Shown piece after piece: positions 38,653 through 47,427 of a DNA stretch of 64,000 nucleotides. The first letter of the stretch is position 1. Every line of letters starts with the position of its first letter. The stretch is from contig NZ_OZ032159.1 in NCBI RefSeq assembly GCF_964026555.1, positions 372,001 through 436,000 of the forward strand, in the 5' to 3' direction. The translations under genes and the position numbers were made by a program. Under the pieces are notes generated by a model that saw only the letters and a list, made by a program, of their open reading frames with translations, did no database searches and was not told where the DNA came from. Origin of the DNA: Candidatus Tisiphia endosymbiont of Beris chalybata. Lineage in GTDB: Bacteria > Pseudomonadota > Alphaproteobacteria > Rickettsiales > Rickettsiaceae.

Positions 38653-38706
38653 ATTTAATATTTTAACGTAAGTTTATGATGAAGATAATTATTGAGGCTT
38701 TTAAAA

Positions 38707-39551
38707 GGTTCTGTCGCATTTATTGACTAATAGTTTAGCAGAAGGTATAAAGACATAAAAATACAGTCAAAATAATTAAGATGCCATTTCAAATTTCTGC
38801 TAAATTGTTAAAATATTTCAAAGGATATTGCTCATCAGCTGAAATCATCATGTTATTTGTCTACATGAAGTGTAGATTTTCTTTAAGCTATAGAGATTTA
38901 GAGGAGATGGCTGGAATTAGAGGAGCATCGATAGATCACGCCACTTTACAAAGATGGGTTATAAGGTTTGTAAAATTAATAGATATGCAAGTCAGGAAAT
39001 ACAAGAAGCCAGTTGGTAGAAACTGGAGAATGGATGAAACGTATATTAAAGTAAAGGGTAACTGGGTTTATCTGTATAGAGCAGTTGATACTATGGGTAA
39101 CACCATAGATTTCTGCTTAAGGAAACATAGAGATACTGCAGCTGCTAAAGCATTCTTTCGGAAAGCTTTTAGACATAACGGTCATCCTATAAAAGTGAAT
39201 ATTGATAAAAGCGGTAGCAATACTGCTGCCCTTAACAGCATTAATAAGGATTTGCACGAGGAACAAAAAATTAAGGTTACTCAGGTTAAATACCTCAATA
39301 ACATAATTGAGCAAGATCATCGCTTTATTAAGAAACGAACTAAGCCGATGCTTGGCTTCAAAAGTTTTGCTTCTGCTAAAATTACTATTGCTGGCTGCGA
39401 GAATATTAGGATGATTCAAAAAAAACAAATTACTAAGGCTAACTATAATTTTTCTACTTTTGAAAATTTTGTAACATTAATGGCTGCATAATATTTTAAT
39501 CTTGAGATTTTTAAATCCAGATAAAACTACACTTGCAGATGCGACAAAACC
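38707..39551 (+). mobile_element. IS6-family element, copy 6 (845 bp)
   Basis: Full copy, plus orientation. Left flank TTTTAAAA, as for copy 5; right flank GAAAGTTT. It truncates the small gene at 39552-39739. Confidence 0.92.
38781..39491 (+). CDS. IS6-family transposase, copy 6
   Basis: Intact, same 236-residue protein as the other copies. Confidence 0.94.
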   Translation: MPFQISAKLLKYFKGYCSSAEIIMLFVYMKCRFSLSYRDLEEMAGIRGASIDHATLQRWVIRFVKLIDMQVRKYKKPVGRNWRMDETYIKVKGNWVYLYRAVDTMGNTIDFCLRKHRDTAAAKAFFRKAFRHNGHPIKVNIDKSGSNTAALNSINKDLHEEQKIKVTQVKYLNNIIEQDHRFIKKRTKPMLGFKSFASAKITIAGCENIRMIQKKQITKANYNFSTFENFVTLMAA

Positions 39552-39739
39552 GAAAGTTTAAGTAAATCTGCTAATTGTACTAAGCTACCTTTTTGTAATA
39601 AAGTACTGACTGCCTTATGTAAAGCAGGACGATTGTTTAGTAAAAGTGCCACGCTTTCATCAAGTAGTGTCTCATCATTACAATCTAAAGGCTTATTCCG
39701 CAGGTCTTTTTGGTCATTAATTGTAGAATTTTTGCTCAT
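39552..39739 (-). pseudogene. N-terminal fragment of an unknown gene cut by IS6
   Basis: 62 native residues (MSKNSTINDQKDLRNKPLDC...) and then IS6 sequence. The fragment is helical (LLLNNRPALHKAVSTLLQKGSLVQLADLLKL). No family recognised. Its remaining part was not found in this window. Confidence 0.45.
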
Positions 39740-40214
39740 AATTCGCTTGTAATATTAAGTTTTCAGTGGATTTAATTTTTACATGTCTTGAGGCTTAATC
39801 TAGTTAGGTTAGGAGTGTTTACAAAAAATTTGCGTGCGAATTTTTAAATATTTGGGCGCAAAAGGTAGCTTGTCATTTCTCTTAAAAATTCTTAAGTTAT
39901 CCTAGTTAACTTAGGTAGAAAATTTATTGTGGAGTGATTGGTTAATAGCTCTGATATATTTAAGGTAATGTGAGGTAAATTTGAGAAATTAATAATATTA
40001 GCTACTAACTTTAATAAAAACTAGTTAATGAATTGACAAATTATTAATAATTGTTTGTTATTATATGTAGGTTTATTAATAATGCAAGCATTTTATTATA
40101 ATTGAGAAATTATGCTTATCATTTTGTTTTATATTGAAAGAAATTTAAATATATTCACTTACGCATGTACGTAAAAAGACTCAAGAAGCCAGTTAATAAC
40201 CTCTAGAGAATAAA
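39740..40214. other. Gene-free AT-rich stretch
   Basis: No supported gene. It is the upstream side of the truncated gene at 39552, so it may hold that gene's promoter. Confidence 0.5.
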
Positions 40215-40342
40215 TATACTCTTCGCCTTTCAAGAGTTGTTTTTTCATTTTATCAAAGTTTCGCGTGCTCACGTACTTAGTTGTACGCTGCGCGCGCTCA
40301 CCCCTCAAAATAAAATCCAACTCTTGAAATCCATTGCGTATA
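40215..40342 (-). repeat. Palindromic TA-element, type F (copy 1)
   Basis: 128 bp bounded by TATACTCTTCGCC and an imperfect match near GCGTATA, with inner arms CAAGAGTTG / CAACTCTTG. The apex on the minus strand is CGCAGCGTA, 8 bases, TACGTGAG, the same as types A and B. Confidence 0.7.
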
Positions 40343-40463
40343 CTACGCTATTGCTATTGCAGCACAAATAAAGTAGAGTATTATTGTACTGTATCAAACC
40401 TATTAACAAGTGGTACAATTAATAAGTAATATTAGATTTCTTTGTACTATTGCGGTACAATAT

Positions 40464-40590
40464 TGAGTACTAATGTCTACAGCCTAGTAACTTAAGCTAT
40501 ATACTGCTCGTACCTGAAGAGTTGGTATACGATAGAATCAACTTCAAGAAGAGCTAGGGGTGTCAAAGTCGAGAAGCGCAGCGTACTATA
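40464..40590 (+). repeat. Repeat unit plus type D element upstream of the 40604 gene
   Basis: GAGTACTAATGTCTACAGC (40464-) recurs near 44411. From 40498 a type D unit TATATACTGCTCG...GCGCAGCGTA resembles 62190-62284 and the reverse of 42889-42996. It ends beside the stop codon of the gene at 40604. Confidence 0.6.
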
Positions 40591-40603
40591 ATAAGTTACT
40601 TTG

Positions 40604-41428
40604 CTATTCTTCATCATAGTCGTCTTCCAGGTTAATATCTGACTGCGTCAATAAGTGTTTTATAGCATCTATTGATGTATAATTAATATTACCTTTATGA
40701 CGTTCTATGGCTATTACTTCTTTCATGAACGCTCTAAAAGTTAGCCATTCCATTAAATCATCATGGCTTCTTCTATCATAATTTACAGCTATTCTCTCGA
40801 CCTCAGGATAATTGTCTAATTCTTGTTCTTGAATATATGATTTGAACAGATTCCATTTCTCTTGAGGATTATCAAGAGCCTCATTTTGATCTTGACTCAC
40901 AACATCCTTCATCTCTTCTATCTTTATCTTATTATCAATATCTTTTATCCTACTTTCGGTAAAAAATTGATCATAATCTAAAGTCATTATCTCTTGTAAC
41001 TCTTGATCATTATTAGCTACAATTAGTTTGTTAAAATTAGCAAAATAGGTTATTTCTGCAATAGTAGGGGGAATATATTTTACTAAAAAATCAATTATAT
41101 ATACTGCTCTTCGTAATGAGCGTATATCTAGGTGCATTATAGAATTTTGTTTTATATAACCTTCTGCTAAAGTAATAGGATACAGTCCTTCAGGTACATC
41201 TTGATAATGTACTGCTAATGGCAAATTCTTGGCTTCTTTGTAATAGGCCAGGATAAATCTTTTATCATCACCAAAGGCTAAACACTTAAGCTTTCTTAAA
41301 GCCTTGATTAATAAATGTTGATTATGAATTTTATAGTACAACCTTACTGGCATAAAGGCTTCACGAGTAGTGGTATAAACTACACTCTTCTTATTATTTT
41401 GACTCTTTTTATTGAACATTGTTAACAT
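40604..41428 (-). CDS. Hypothetical protein bracketed by palindromic elements
   Basis: A 274-residue soluble protein I do not recognise. The first half is mixed alpha/beta (REAFMPVRLYYKIHNQHLLIKAL, KCLAFGDDKRFILAYYKEAKNL, VPEGLYPITLAEGYI, SIMHLDIRSLRRAVYIIDFLVKYI) and the second is acidic and helical (KIKIEEMKDVV...LEDDYDEE). There is no signal peptide or membrane segment. A second in-frame ATG two codons on is an alternative start. It is the only intact non-IS gene between 38.7 and 44.5 kb, with type F elements on both sides (40215 and 41475). The long, clean frame argues for a functional gene. Confidence 0.6.
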   Translation of the reverse strand: MLTMFNKKSQNNKKSVVYTTTREAFMPVRLYYKIHNQHLLIKALRKLKCLAFGDDKRFILAYYKEAKNLPLAVHYQDVPEGLYPITLAEGYIKQNSIMHLDIRSLRRAVYIIDFLVKYIPPTIAEITYFANFNKLIVANNDQELQEIMTLDYDQFFTESRIKDIDNKIKIEEMKDVVSQDQNEALDNPQEKWNLFKSYIQEQELDNYPEVERIAVNYDRRSHDDLMEWLTFRAFMKEVIAIERHKGNINYTSIDAIKHLLTQSDINLEDDYDEE

Positions 41429-41474
41429 AAATTTTCTTATAATTATTTTATCTAATTTTATAGCAATGTAGTGA

Positions 41475-41593
41475 TATACTACTCCTCTTTCAAAAATTGT
41501 TTTTTATTTTAAATGGCAAGCGCGCGCAGCGTACATGCCAGTACGTGAGTCCATGATAAAATAAAATCCAATTCTTGAAAGACGAGTAGTATA
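41475..41593 (+). repeat. Palindromic TA-element, type F (copy 2)
   Basis: 119 bp, bounded by TATACTACTC and GAGTAGTATA, apex CGCAGCGTA, 8 bases, TACGTGAG. It is in the opposite orientation to copy 1, so the two face each other across the 40604 gene. Confidence 0.75.
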
Positions 41594-41851
41594 CACGTAT
41601 TGCCAGGTTGATGTGATAGAGATGCACTAAACTACTCCCCGCTTATAAATTTCTTTATTAAATTCTAGCAATTTATTGGAACTAAGTTGGTCAAGCAAAT
41701 AAGCCTTTACCTCACTAGGTTTTGCATTAAACACTTCGTTTCGCTTCTATCTTAGTTTTAAAATAGGCTATCTCTATATTTTGTTCTGCAAATGGTATAA
41801 ATTGTTGGTATGTTTCTACATTATCTACTAGTTTCACTTGTTGCATCAATT

Positions 41852-42300
41852 TTAAACTGCTACTAGTTTGACCGATTCCTTACGAACACGCAAAGCCTCA
41901 ATAGTCTGTTTAGAAATCAGATCGCGCTCAATTTCTGAAGCCATAGAAAATCCCATAGCAACAATTTTACTTTGAATAGTATTATCTAGATGCCAATTAC
42001 CTTTTACAGCATAAATAGCAATACCTTGTTCAGTAACAATTGATAACATTTCCATGCATTCAAGCATATTACGCCCCAATCTCGATAATTCACTGACAAT
42101 CATTTTATCCCCTTTCTGCATCTCATCCAAAATTATAGCAATCTTGCGTTTACGCCAACTGATCTAACCAGAGATAGTTTCTTCAACAAAAGTAACTTTA
42201 CCTAAATTCTTTTCATTTGCTAAATATAAAATAGCAGCTTTATTTTTTTCGAGATCTTGATCGATAGTTGATATTCGTAAATATGCTATTCTTTTTGCCT
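41852..42300 (-). pseudogene. Serine recombinase pseudogene
   Basis: An invertase-type recombinase with no visible start codon. The N-terminal KRIAYLRISTIDQDLEK holds the catalytic Ser. The frame slips in an A-rich run near 42240, and after AAILYLANEKNLGKVTFVEETISG there is a TAG at 42164-42166. It then continues through KMIVSELSRLGRNMLECMEML and FSMASEIERDLISKQTIEALR. At least two disabling changes and a missing C-terminal DNA-binding part. Not closely related to the one at 38083. Confidence 0.85.
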
Positions 42301-42476
42301 AAAAAATCTTAATTAGAAGAAACCCTAATTATTAGCATATTTTTATAATAGTTCTTATAGAAATAGCAATGATTTTATTTGAATTTATATTATCAAAGAA
42401 ACGAGCGTTTTTATATAATTATCTATCTAAATAAATTATGGAATAATTACAAGATAATTATTTTTAAAATCTAAAT

Positions 42477-42622
42477 TAGACCTCTTGCATAACCTAAAGA
42501 TAATTGAAGAATTTTTAGGAGAAACGAAGTCGAGTACCGCAGCGTACATAGACGTACGTGAGAAACAGAGAGGAGTTTCGACGACAAAATTACCAATTAG
42601 ATTAGGTTATGCAAGAGGTCTA
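42477..42622 (+). repeat. Palindromic TA-element, type A (copy 3)
   Basis: Same 146-bp unit as at 3680-3825, same orientation. Lies between a recombinase pseudogene and a row of short direct repeats. Confidence 0.9.
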
Positions 42623-42648
42623 TTTAGTAAATTGTGGAGGTGGATAGA

Positions 42649-42761
42649 GTCAAATAAAGTGAGCCGAAGGAAAATATAGAATCAATTAATGTGAGCCAAG
42701 AATTTTTTATGGTCAATTAAATCGAGCCAGGCTGTATTTTTAAAGTCACTTAATTTGAGCC
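42649..42761 (+). repeat. Four short direct repeats, IS21-end-like
   Basis: Imperfect copies of GTCAATTAAnnTGAGCC start at about 42649, 42682, 42712 and 42745, roughly 32 bp apart. Such repeated motifs are typical of IS21-type ends. A broken reading frame (AEEMAVSLAGVVY) follows, but no transposase is left. Confidence 0.5.
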
Positions 42762-42888
42762 GTTTGTGCCGTAGCAAAGCTGCAGAAGAGATGGCAGTAA
42801 GTCTTGCCGGAGTCGTCTACTAGAAGCTGGTTTCAAACCACCTCAAGCGGCTGTTATTAAGAGTAATGGTCGTGAGTATTGAGGAAAA

Positions 42889-42996
42889 TCAGTATAAACT
42901 GGTGAGGGAACCAAGCAAGGAAGAAGTACGAGCAGTATAGTACGCTGCGCTGCTCGACTTTGACCCTCCTCGCTCTTCTTGCAAATGATATAAGCT
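42889..42996 (-). repeat. Type D palindromic element
   Basis: Bounded by GTATAAACTGG and AAGCTATAC. On the minus strand it contains AAGAAGAGC, GTCAAAGTCGAGCAGCGC and GCAGCGTACTATAC, as in the type D copies near 40500 and 62200. Confidence 0.6.
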
Positions 42997-43108
42997 ATAC
43001 TAAAAAAGAGAGAAAGTATTAGCAACACTTTATTTAAATCCTGAATTGCTAGCAGAGGTGATTTCTTATAAAGCTTCAGCAAAAGACGAAATCGACCATT
43101 ATAGATAG

Positions 43109-43267
43109 AAACCTTCCCAGAACCTAGTAGGACTGGCTTCTAGAAGTCTAAACCCCTTTAAAGGTTCGACTACCAGCGAAAAACGTAAATTGCTAAATTT
43201 TGTATTTGCGAACCTAGAACTAAATGGCTGTAAGCTTGATTACTCCTTGCGTCCGCCGTTTGATATG
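43109..43267 (+). pseudogene. Large serine recombinase, C-terminal scrap
   Basis: 53 open codons ending at an IS6 copy, with no start. LASRSLNPFKGSTTSEKRKLLNFVFANLELNG and LRPPFDM resemble the C-terminal tail of phage/plasmid-type recombinases with a zinc-ribbon domain. A stop lies directly upstream. Confidence 0.55.
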
Positions 43268-44112
43268 GGTTTTGTCGCATCTGCAAGTGTAGTTTTATCT
43301 GGATTTAAAAATCTCAAGATTAAAATATTATGCAGCCATTAATGTTACAAAATTTTCAAAAGTAGAAAAATTATAGTTAGCCTTAGTAATTTGTTTTTTT
43401 TGAATCATCCTAATATTCTCGCAGCCAGCAATAGTAATTTTAGCAGAAGCAAAACTTTTGAAGCCAAGCATCGGCTTAGTTCGTTTCTTAATAAAGCGAT
43501 GATCTTGCTCAATTATGTTATTGAGGTATTTAACCTGAGTAACCTTAATTTTTTGTTCCTCGTGCAAATCCTTATTAATGCTGTTAAGGGCAGCAGTATT
43601 GCTACCGCTTTTATCAATATTCACTTTTATAGGATGACCGTTATGTCTAAAAGCTTTCCGAAAGAATGCTTTAGCAGCTGCAGTATCTCTATGTTTCCTT
43701 AAGCAGAAATCTATGGTGTTACCCATAGTATCAACTGCTCTATACAGATAAACCCAGTTACCCTTTACTTTAATATACGTTTCATCCATTCTCCAGTTTC
43801 TACCAACTGGCTTCTTGTATTTCCTGACTTGCATATCTATTAATTTTACAAACCTTATAACCCATCTTTGTAAAGTGGCGTGATCTATCGATGCTCCTCT
43901 AATTCCAGCCATCTCCTCTAAATCTCTATAGCTTAAAGAAAATCTACACTTCATGTAGACAAATAACATGATGATTTCAGCTGATGAGCAATATCCTTTG
44001 AAATATTTTAACAATTTAGCAGAAATTTGAAATGGCATCTTAATTATTTTGACTGTATTTTTATGTCTTTATACCTTCTGCTAAACTATTAGTCAATAAA
44101 TGCGACAGAACC
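43268..44112 (-). mobile_element. IS6-family element, copy 7 (845 bp)
   Basis: Full copy, minus orientation. Left flank TTGATATG, right flank TGATAGTA, not a duplication. It joins a recombinase scrap to an IS5 scrap. Confidence 0.92.
43328..44038 (-). CDS. IS6-family transposase, copy 7
   Basis: Intact, same 236-residue protein as the other copies. Confidence 0.94.
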   Translation of the reverse strand: MPFQISAKLLKYFKGYCSSAEIIMLFVYMKCRFSLSYRDLEEMAGIRGASIDHATLQRWVIRFVKLIDMQVRKYKKPVGRNWRMDETYIKVKGNWVYLYRAVDTMGNTIDFCLRKHRDTAAAKAFFRKAFRHNGHPIKVNIDKSGSNTAALNSINKDLHEEQKIKVTQVKYLNNIIEQDHRFIKKRTKPMLGFKSFASAKITIAGCENIRMIQKKQITKANYNFSTFENFVTLMAA

Positions 44113-44371
44113 TGATAGTAGTGCCTTTGTAGAAAGCTTAGAAAATAAGGGTTGTAAGGTTGTTATCCCGCCGAAATGTAACCGTAAAGTACAACGTGAA
44201 TACGATAACCATATTTATAAAGAACGGCATTTAATTGAGTATTTTTTTGGTAAAATAAAACACTTTAGGCGTATATTTGCTAGGTTTGATAAAGCACCAG
44301 CTGTCTTTTTAGGTTTCTTAAATTTTGTTGGGGCTTTAATTTGGTTACGTTAAATTTTTGTCCACAGAACC
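44113..44371 (+). pseudogene. IS5-family 3' fragment
   Basis: Codes the last about 80 residues of a transposase close to that at 36235 but with differences (for example YFFGKIKHFRRIFARFDKAP instead of CFFSKIKHFRRIFSRFDKIP). It ends with a diverged terminal repeat GTCCACAGAACC. So an older, separate copy was present. Confidence 0.88.
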
Positions 44372-44472
44372 TAGCGACTTTAAAGATTTTTTTGTCGCTG
44401 TAGAACATGGAGTACTAATGTCTACAGCTTAGTGACTTAAGCTGTAGTCTAGTTTAACCTAAGTGACTATAA

Positions 44473-44507
44473 TGGTCTAAGCTATACATAAGTAATAGCT
44501 TAGACCA
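44473..44507. repeat. Perfect hairpin
   Basis: TGGTCTAAGCTAT pairs with ATAGCTTAGACCA around a 9-base loop. It lies between the IS5 fragment and the autotransporter end; it may be a terminator or another decayed palindromic element. Confidence 0.55.
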
Positions 44508-44523
44508 TTAATGTATACGCGGC

Positions 44524-44561
44524 AACAATCAGATTTTGGTGCAATCCTAAATCTGATTGTT
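44524..44561 (-). terminator. Hairpin behind the autotransporter gene
   Basis: AACAATCAGATTT pairs with AAATCTGATTGTT (13-bp stem, 12-base loop), 10 bp beyond the stop codon of the minus-strand gene. There is no T run, so it may act as an mRNA end-stabiliser rather than a classic terminator. Confidence 0.5.
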
Positions 44562-44571
44562 AAAGATAATA

Positions 44572-46362
44572 TTAGAAAGTAACTCCAGCGAATAAACCAG
44601 CAGAATATTGTTTAGTACGTTTAGTCAGCTGCATGCTCGCTCTTATACCATAGTTGATATAGCTATCGCTCTTAGCGCGCACTTCTCCACTTAAAGTAAA
44701 GTTTGATTCATCAACTTTATAAGTAGGCACAGAAAACAAACGTGGCATATCTGATACCCTTCCTTTCGCTTGCTTCTTTATTGAATTAATACATTCATAC
44801 CCATACGACAAAGTAAGAGATGGTATTAATGTTAAATTATCTTGTACCTGATAAGCTTGGGCAAGAGTGGCTCCTATTTCAGTAATTAAAGATTTACGAT
44901 TTGGGATATTAAATTCCATAGTAGTACTTCTAATATCGCCTACCTCTTTATAAGATTTGACCGATACTTCTTGATAGTTCACATTGAAAAATGGTGTTAC
45001 CACTAATTTAGTTTCATCAATATAGTTATACCCTACCCCTACAGTACCAAGATAATGCACCCCTGATGGTTTGCCTCTCTCTTCTCTGGTAGCTAGCCCA
45101 AGCGCAATCTTACGTTTAATATCATATTTGATCTGGCCCGCTCCTACTGCTGCATATATAAACACCGGATTATCGAATTTGTAGGTACCATTGATAGAGA
45201 CTAGATATTCTTTCATATCGGCTTTACCATGCCCATGCTTGAAATCCATATTAGATTTAGCGCCATTAAGTTGCAGACCTAAATTGAAGTTTTCATTCAT
45301 TTTATAGTTAATTTGAGCATAAGCACTGCCAGTATTAGCTTTTTTAATACCTAATTCTTTCTTACTGATTGTTTTAGTACTATTATAAATATAATCACCA
45401 CCTATATCAGCGGTATAAAACTGCTCCACTGGGTGCAGCACATTATTATGAGCGCTAGCATGCATAGTTTGCAAAGCGTTAGTACCAACTGCTATTGGTA
45501 ATTCTCTGACGAATGCTACCCTACTTGGAGATTCAATAACTGACTCTACATATTGGGCAGTAATTTTTTGTGCAGCTTCAGTAGGGTAATTAGCTCTAAA
45601 TACACCAAAATCTCTATATGTTCCTGCGATATCTTGATCCGAGAGATAGGCTTTAGGATTATTACTAATTTCTTCAACTAATCTAGCATAATCAACATAT
45701 ATAACATTAGCATCCGGAGCATGTTGCGCTATCCCATCAGCCACTGCTTTATTAAATACTTTACTGAGTGCTTTGCCCAAAGTTTTAACTTGGAGATCTG
45801 TATACGGATGAAGTGCTAGTTGTCTATAATATTCATTAAAATGAGTTAGAACAGCTATATAATTCGCTCCATCAATAGAAATAGTCTTTATAAAATTCCC
45901 TACATTGCGTTTAACATCACTGGCCCCCGCAGCTGCAAGAGGAAACTGATTAGCGTCGGCCCTTCCATTTTGTATTGTAGCAAGCATTTGGTCGAAAGTT
46001 AAAGCGTGCTGATTGACTATATCTTGCATTAGCAAAGCTCCCAATGGCTGCATATCACTTGGTCCCATATAAACCATGAAGAGCGCATTAGAATCAATTT
46101 TCCCACCGTTTGCTTTATAATTTGCATAATAATTAGCAGGCGCTAATCCTGTACCCCTAAAATTATTCTTATTATTCTCAAACTTAAAGCCATAGCGCTG
46201 AGTAAGTAAAACAGCCCAGCTATTAGGGAGGTAAGTGAAGCTATCCCCCAAACTATAGACATTTGTAAAATTTTCTTTTGGGTGGGCAGCAATAGCAACG
46301 CTAGAGGTTAAGCAAGTGGTAGCCAATAAAATGCTGGCAAACAGTTTATTTTTGTGTTTCAT
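44572..46362 (-). CDS. GDSL-type autotransporter with degenerate active site
   Basis: A 596-residue autotransporter. Residues 1-26 are a clear signal peptide (KNKLFASILLATTCLTS... AIAA). The passenger (about 30-285) has a GDSL/SGNH lipase fold: block I is YSLGDSF with Ser41. Block III, normally GxND, reads GPSD (100-103), and the C-terminal block, normally FWDxxHPTxxAH, reads VFRANYPTEAAQ, so the catalytic Asp and His appear to be Arg256 and Tyr259. Residues about 330-596 form a beta-barrel translocator ending in Phe, as in EstA-type autotransporters. It may therefore be a surface binding protein rather than an esterase. A purine-rich GGATCCCCC-type leader lies before the ATG. Confidence 0.88.
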   Translation of the reverse strand: MKHKNKLFASILLATTCLTSSVAIAAHPKENFTNVYSLGDSFTYLPNSWAVLLTQRYGFKFENNKNNFRGTGLAPANYYANYKANGGKIDSNALFMVYMGPSDMQPLGALLMQDIVNQHALTFDQMLATIQNGRADANQFPLAAAGASDVKRNVGNFIKTISIDGANYIAVLTHFNEYYRQLALHPYTDLQVKTLGKALSKVFNKAVADGIAQHAPDANVIYVDYARLVEEISNNPKAYLSDQDIAGTYRDFGVFRANYPTEAAQKITAQYVESVIESPSRVAFVRELPIAVGTNALQTMHASAHNNVLHPVEQFYTADIGGDYIYNSTKTISKKELGIKKANTGSAYAQINYKMNENFNLGLQLNGAKSNMDFKHGHGKADMKEYLVSINGTYKFDNPVFIYAAVGAGQIKYDIKRKIALGLATREERGKPSGVHYLGTVGVGYNYIDETKLVVTPFFNVNYQEVSVKSYKEVGDIRSTTMEFNIPNRKSLITEIGATLAQAYQVQDNLTLIPSLTLSYGYECINSIKKQAKGRVSDMPRLFSVPTYKVDESNFTLSGEVRAKSDSYINYGIRASMQLTKRTKQYSAGLFAGVTF

Positions 46363-46951
46363 GGGGGATCCTTCAATAATTAAATATATTTTATGTACTC
46401 TATAAACTTGCTTTTATACTCCTAAACTTTAAGAATTGGCACGCTGGGGTCTAAAGTTCTGCAGGAAGCCACTTAACATGTATGCTGCCCTCCTCTACTG
46501 CGGCCCTTCTAGCTCTTCCTTGAAATTGAACTTCGTCTCCCAACTCTCCAAATCATAGAAGTATATTTATCGCTGACTGGGGAATGCTAAGGAAACTTTG
46601 TCTTATAGCATATGCAGCTCAAAATAATCTTCTTGATGCGCTTATGAACTTAAATTGATAGTTTAAAGGCAAATTCGCTATTGCGGAGGCAATGAATTTT
46701 AAAGACATATTAAATAGCCTTAATATATTAGTCAAGTTATTTTGCAAAATACTCGCTAATTCAGGCTAGTAATTCAACTATTATCTCTATTCTGTGATAA
46801 AAAAGTTAACATAATTTCTCTAATAACACTAATGTTGCTACTAAAAGTACCGTAGAACGTCACGGTGGTCTGACCAACAAAAAGTAAGGGAGATGTAACA
46901 GTTTTTGCAAAAAGTGAAGGAATGGCATAAGAATCTCTGATAAGATAATTA
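46363..46951. other. Gene-free stretch upstream of the autotransporter
   Basis: Contains the autotransporter promoter region and decayed sequence (one short open scrap LRKLCLIAYAAQNNLLDALM near 46590 may be an ankyrin remnant). CTAAAAGTACCGTAGAACGT at 46841 is repeated at 47397. Confidence 0.4.
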
Positions 46952-47182
46952 TTGGAGAAATTGATGTTAAAAGAAAGAGAATTTATTAAGAGTTTTGAGG
47001 AATATTTTTGCGATGTAGAAGATCATCGACAGGCAAGTAAGATATCTTATCCAATAATAGAGTTGTTATTTTTAGGAATAATAGCGATTGCTGCAAGAGC
47101 AGAGACTTGGGGAGAGATTGAAGAATTTGGCAAAGCTCATATCGATACTTTAAGGGAATATTTTTCATTTATAGTCAAGTGA
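46952..47182 (+). pseudogene. ISAs1-family transposase N-terminal fragment
   Basis: 76 residues, EREFIKSFEEYFCDVEDHRQASKISYPIIELLFLGIIAIAARAETW..., match the start of ISAs1-type (H-repeat) transposases (DxRxxxKxxYPLxEILLLxxxAxxAGAxxWxEIxxFG). The gene is cut at about 47170 by a type E palindromic element, and the rest is missing. Confidence 0.85.
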
Positions 47183-47276
47183 TGAGAAGTTGGTGATATC
47201 GTCACTCGTCACTTGCCTATTATATATCAGTGTCGTTCCATCACTCCTAGCACCAAATTCTCCTGAATTGACTATA
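47170..47276. repeat. Palindromic element, type E (copy 1)
   Basis: 107 bp bounded by TATAGTCAA and TTGACTATA. A second copy lies at 61734-61839; the two are clearly related but diverged in the middle. It lies within the ISAs1 fragment. Confidence 0.75.
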
Positions 47277-47427
47277 GAATAAAGACAAAAACAGCAACTA
47301 GGCTAAAAATGATGTTAACTATGGGGTGGGCACCAAAAAATCTAAAACGTTTTGCCAATGCCTAAATATTAAGTAATTGTTCATCAGGTCGCCGTGCTAA
47401 AAGTACCGTAGAACGTCCTTTTGGCTA

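Larger units (their letters stand above)
46841..47417. repeat. 21-bp direct repeat pair around an ISAs1 scrap
   Basis: CTAAAAGTACCGTAGAACGT plus a following C occurs at 46841-46861 and 47397-47417, same orientation, on both sides of the ISAs1 fragment and a type E element. The pair may be the repeated end of an old element or a long duplication. Confidence 0.6.

Noticed and set aside
43268..44120. TGATATG / TGATAGT flanks of IS6 copy 7 as a target duplication
   Set aside because: They differ in sequence and the right flank is explained by the IS5 fragment.
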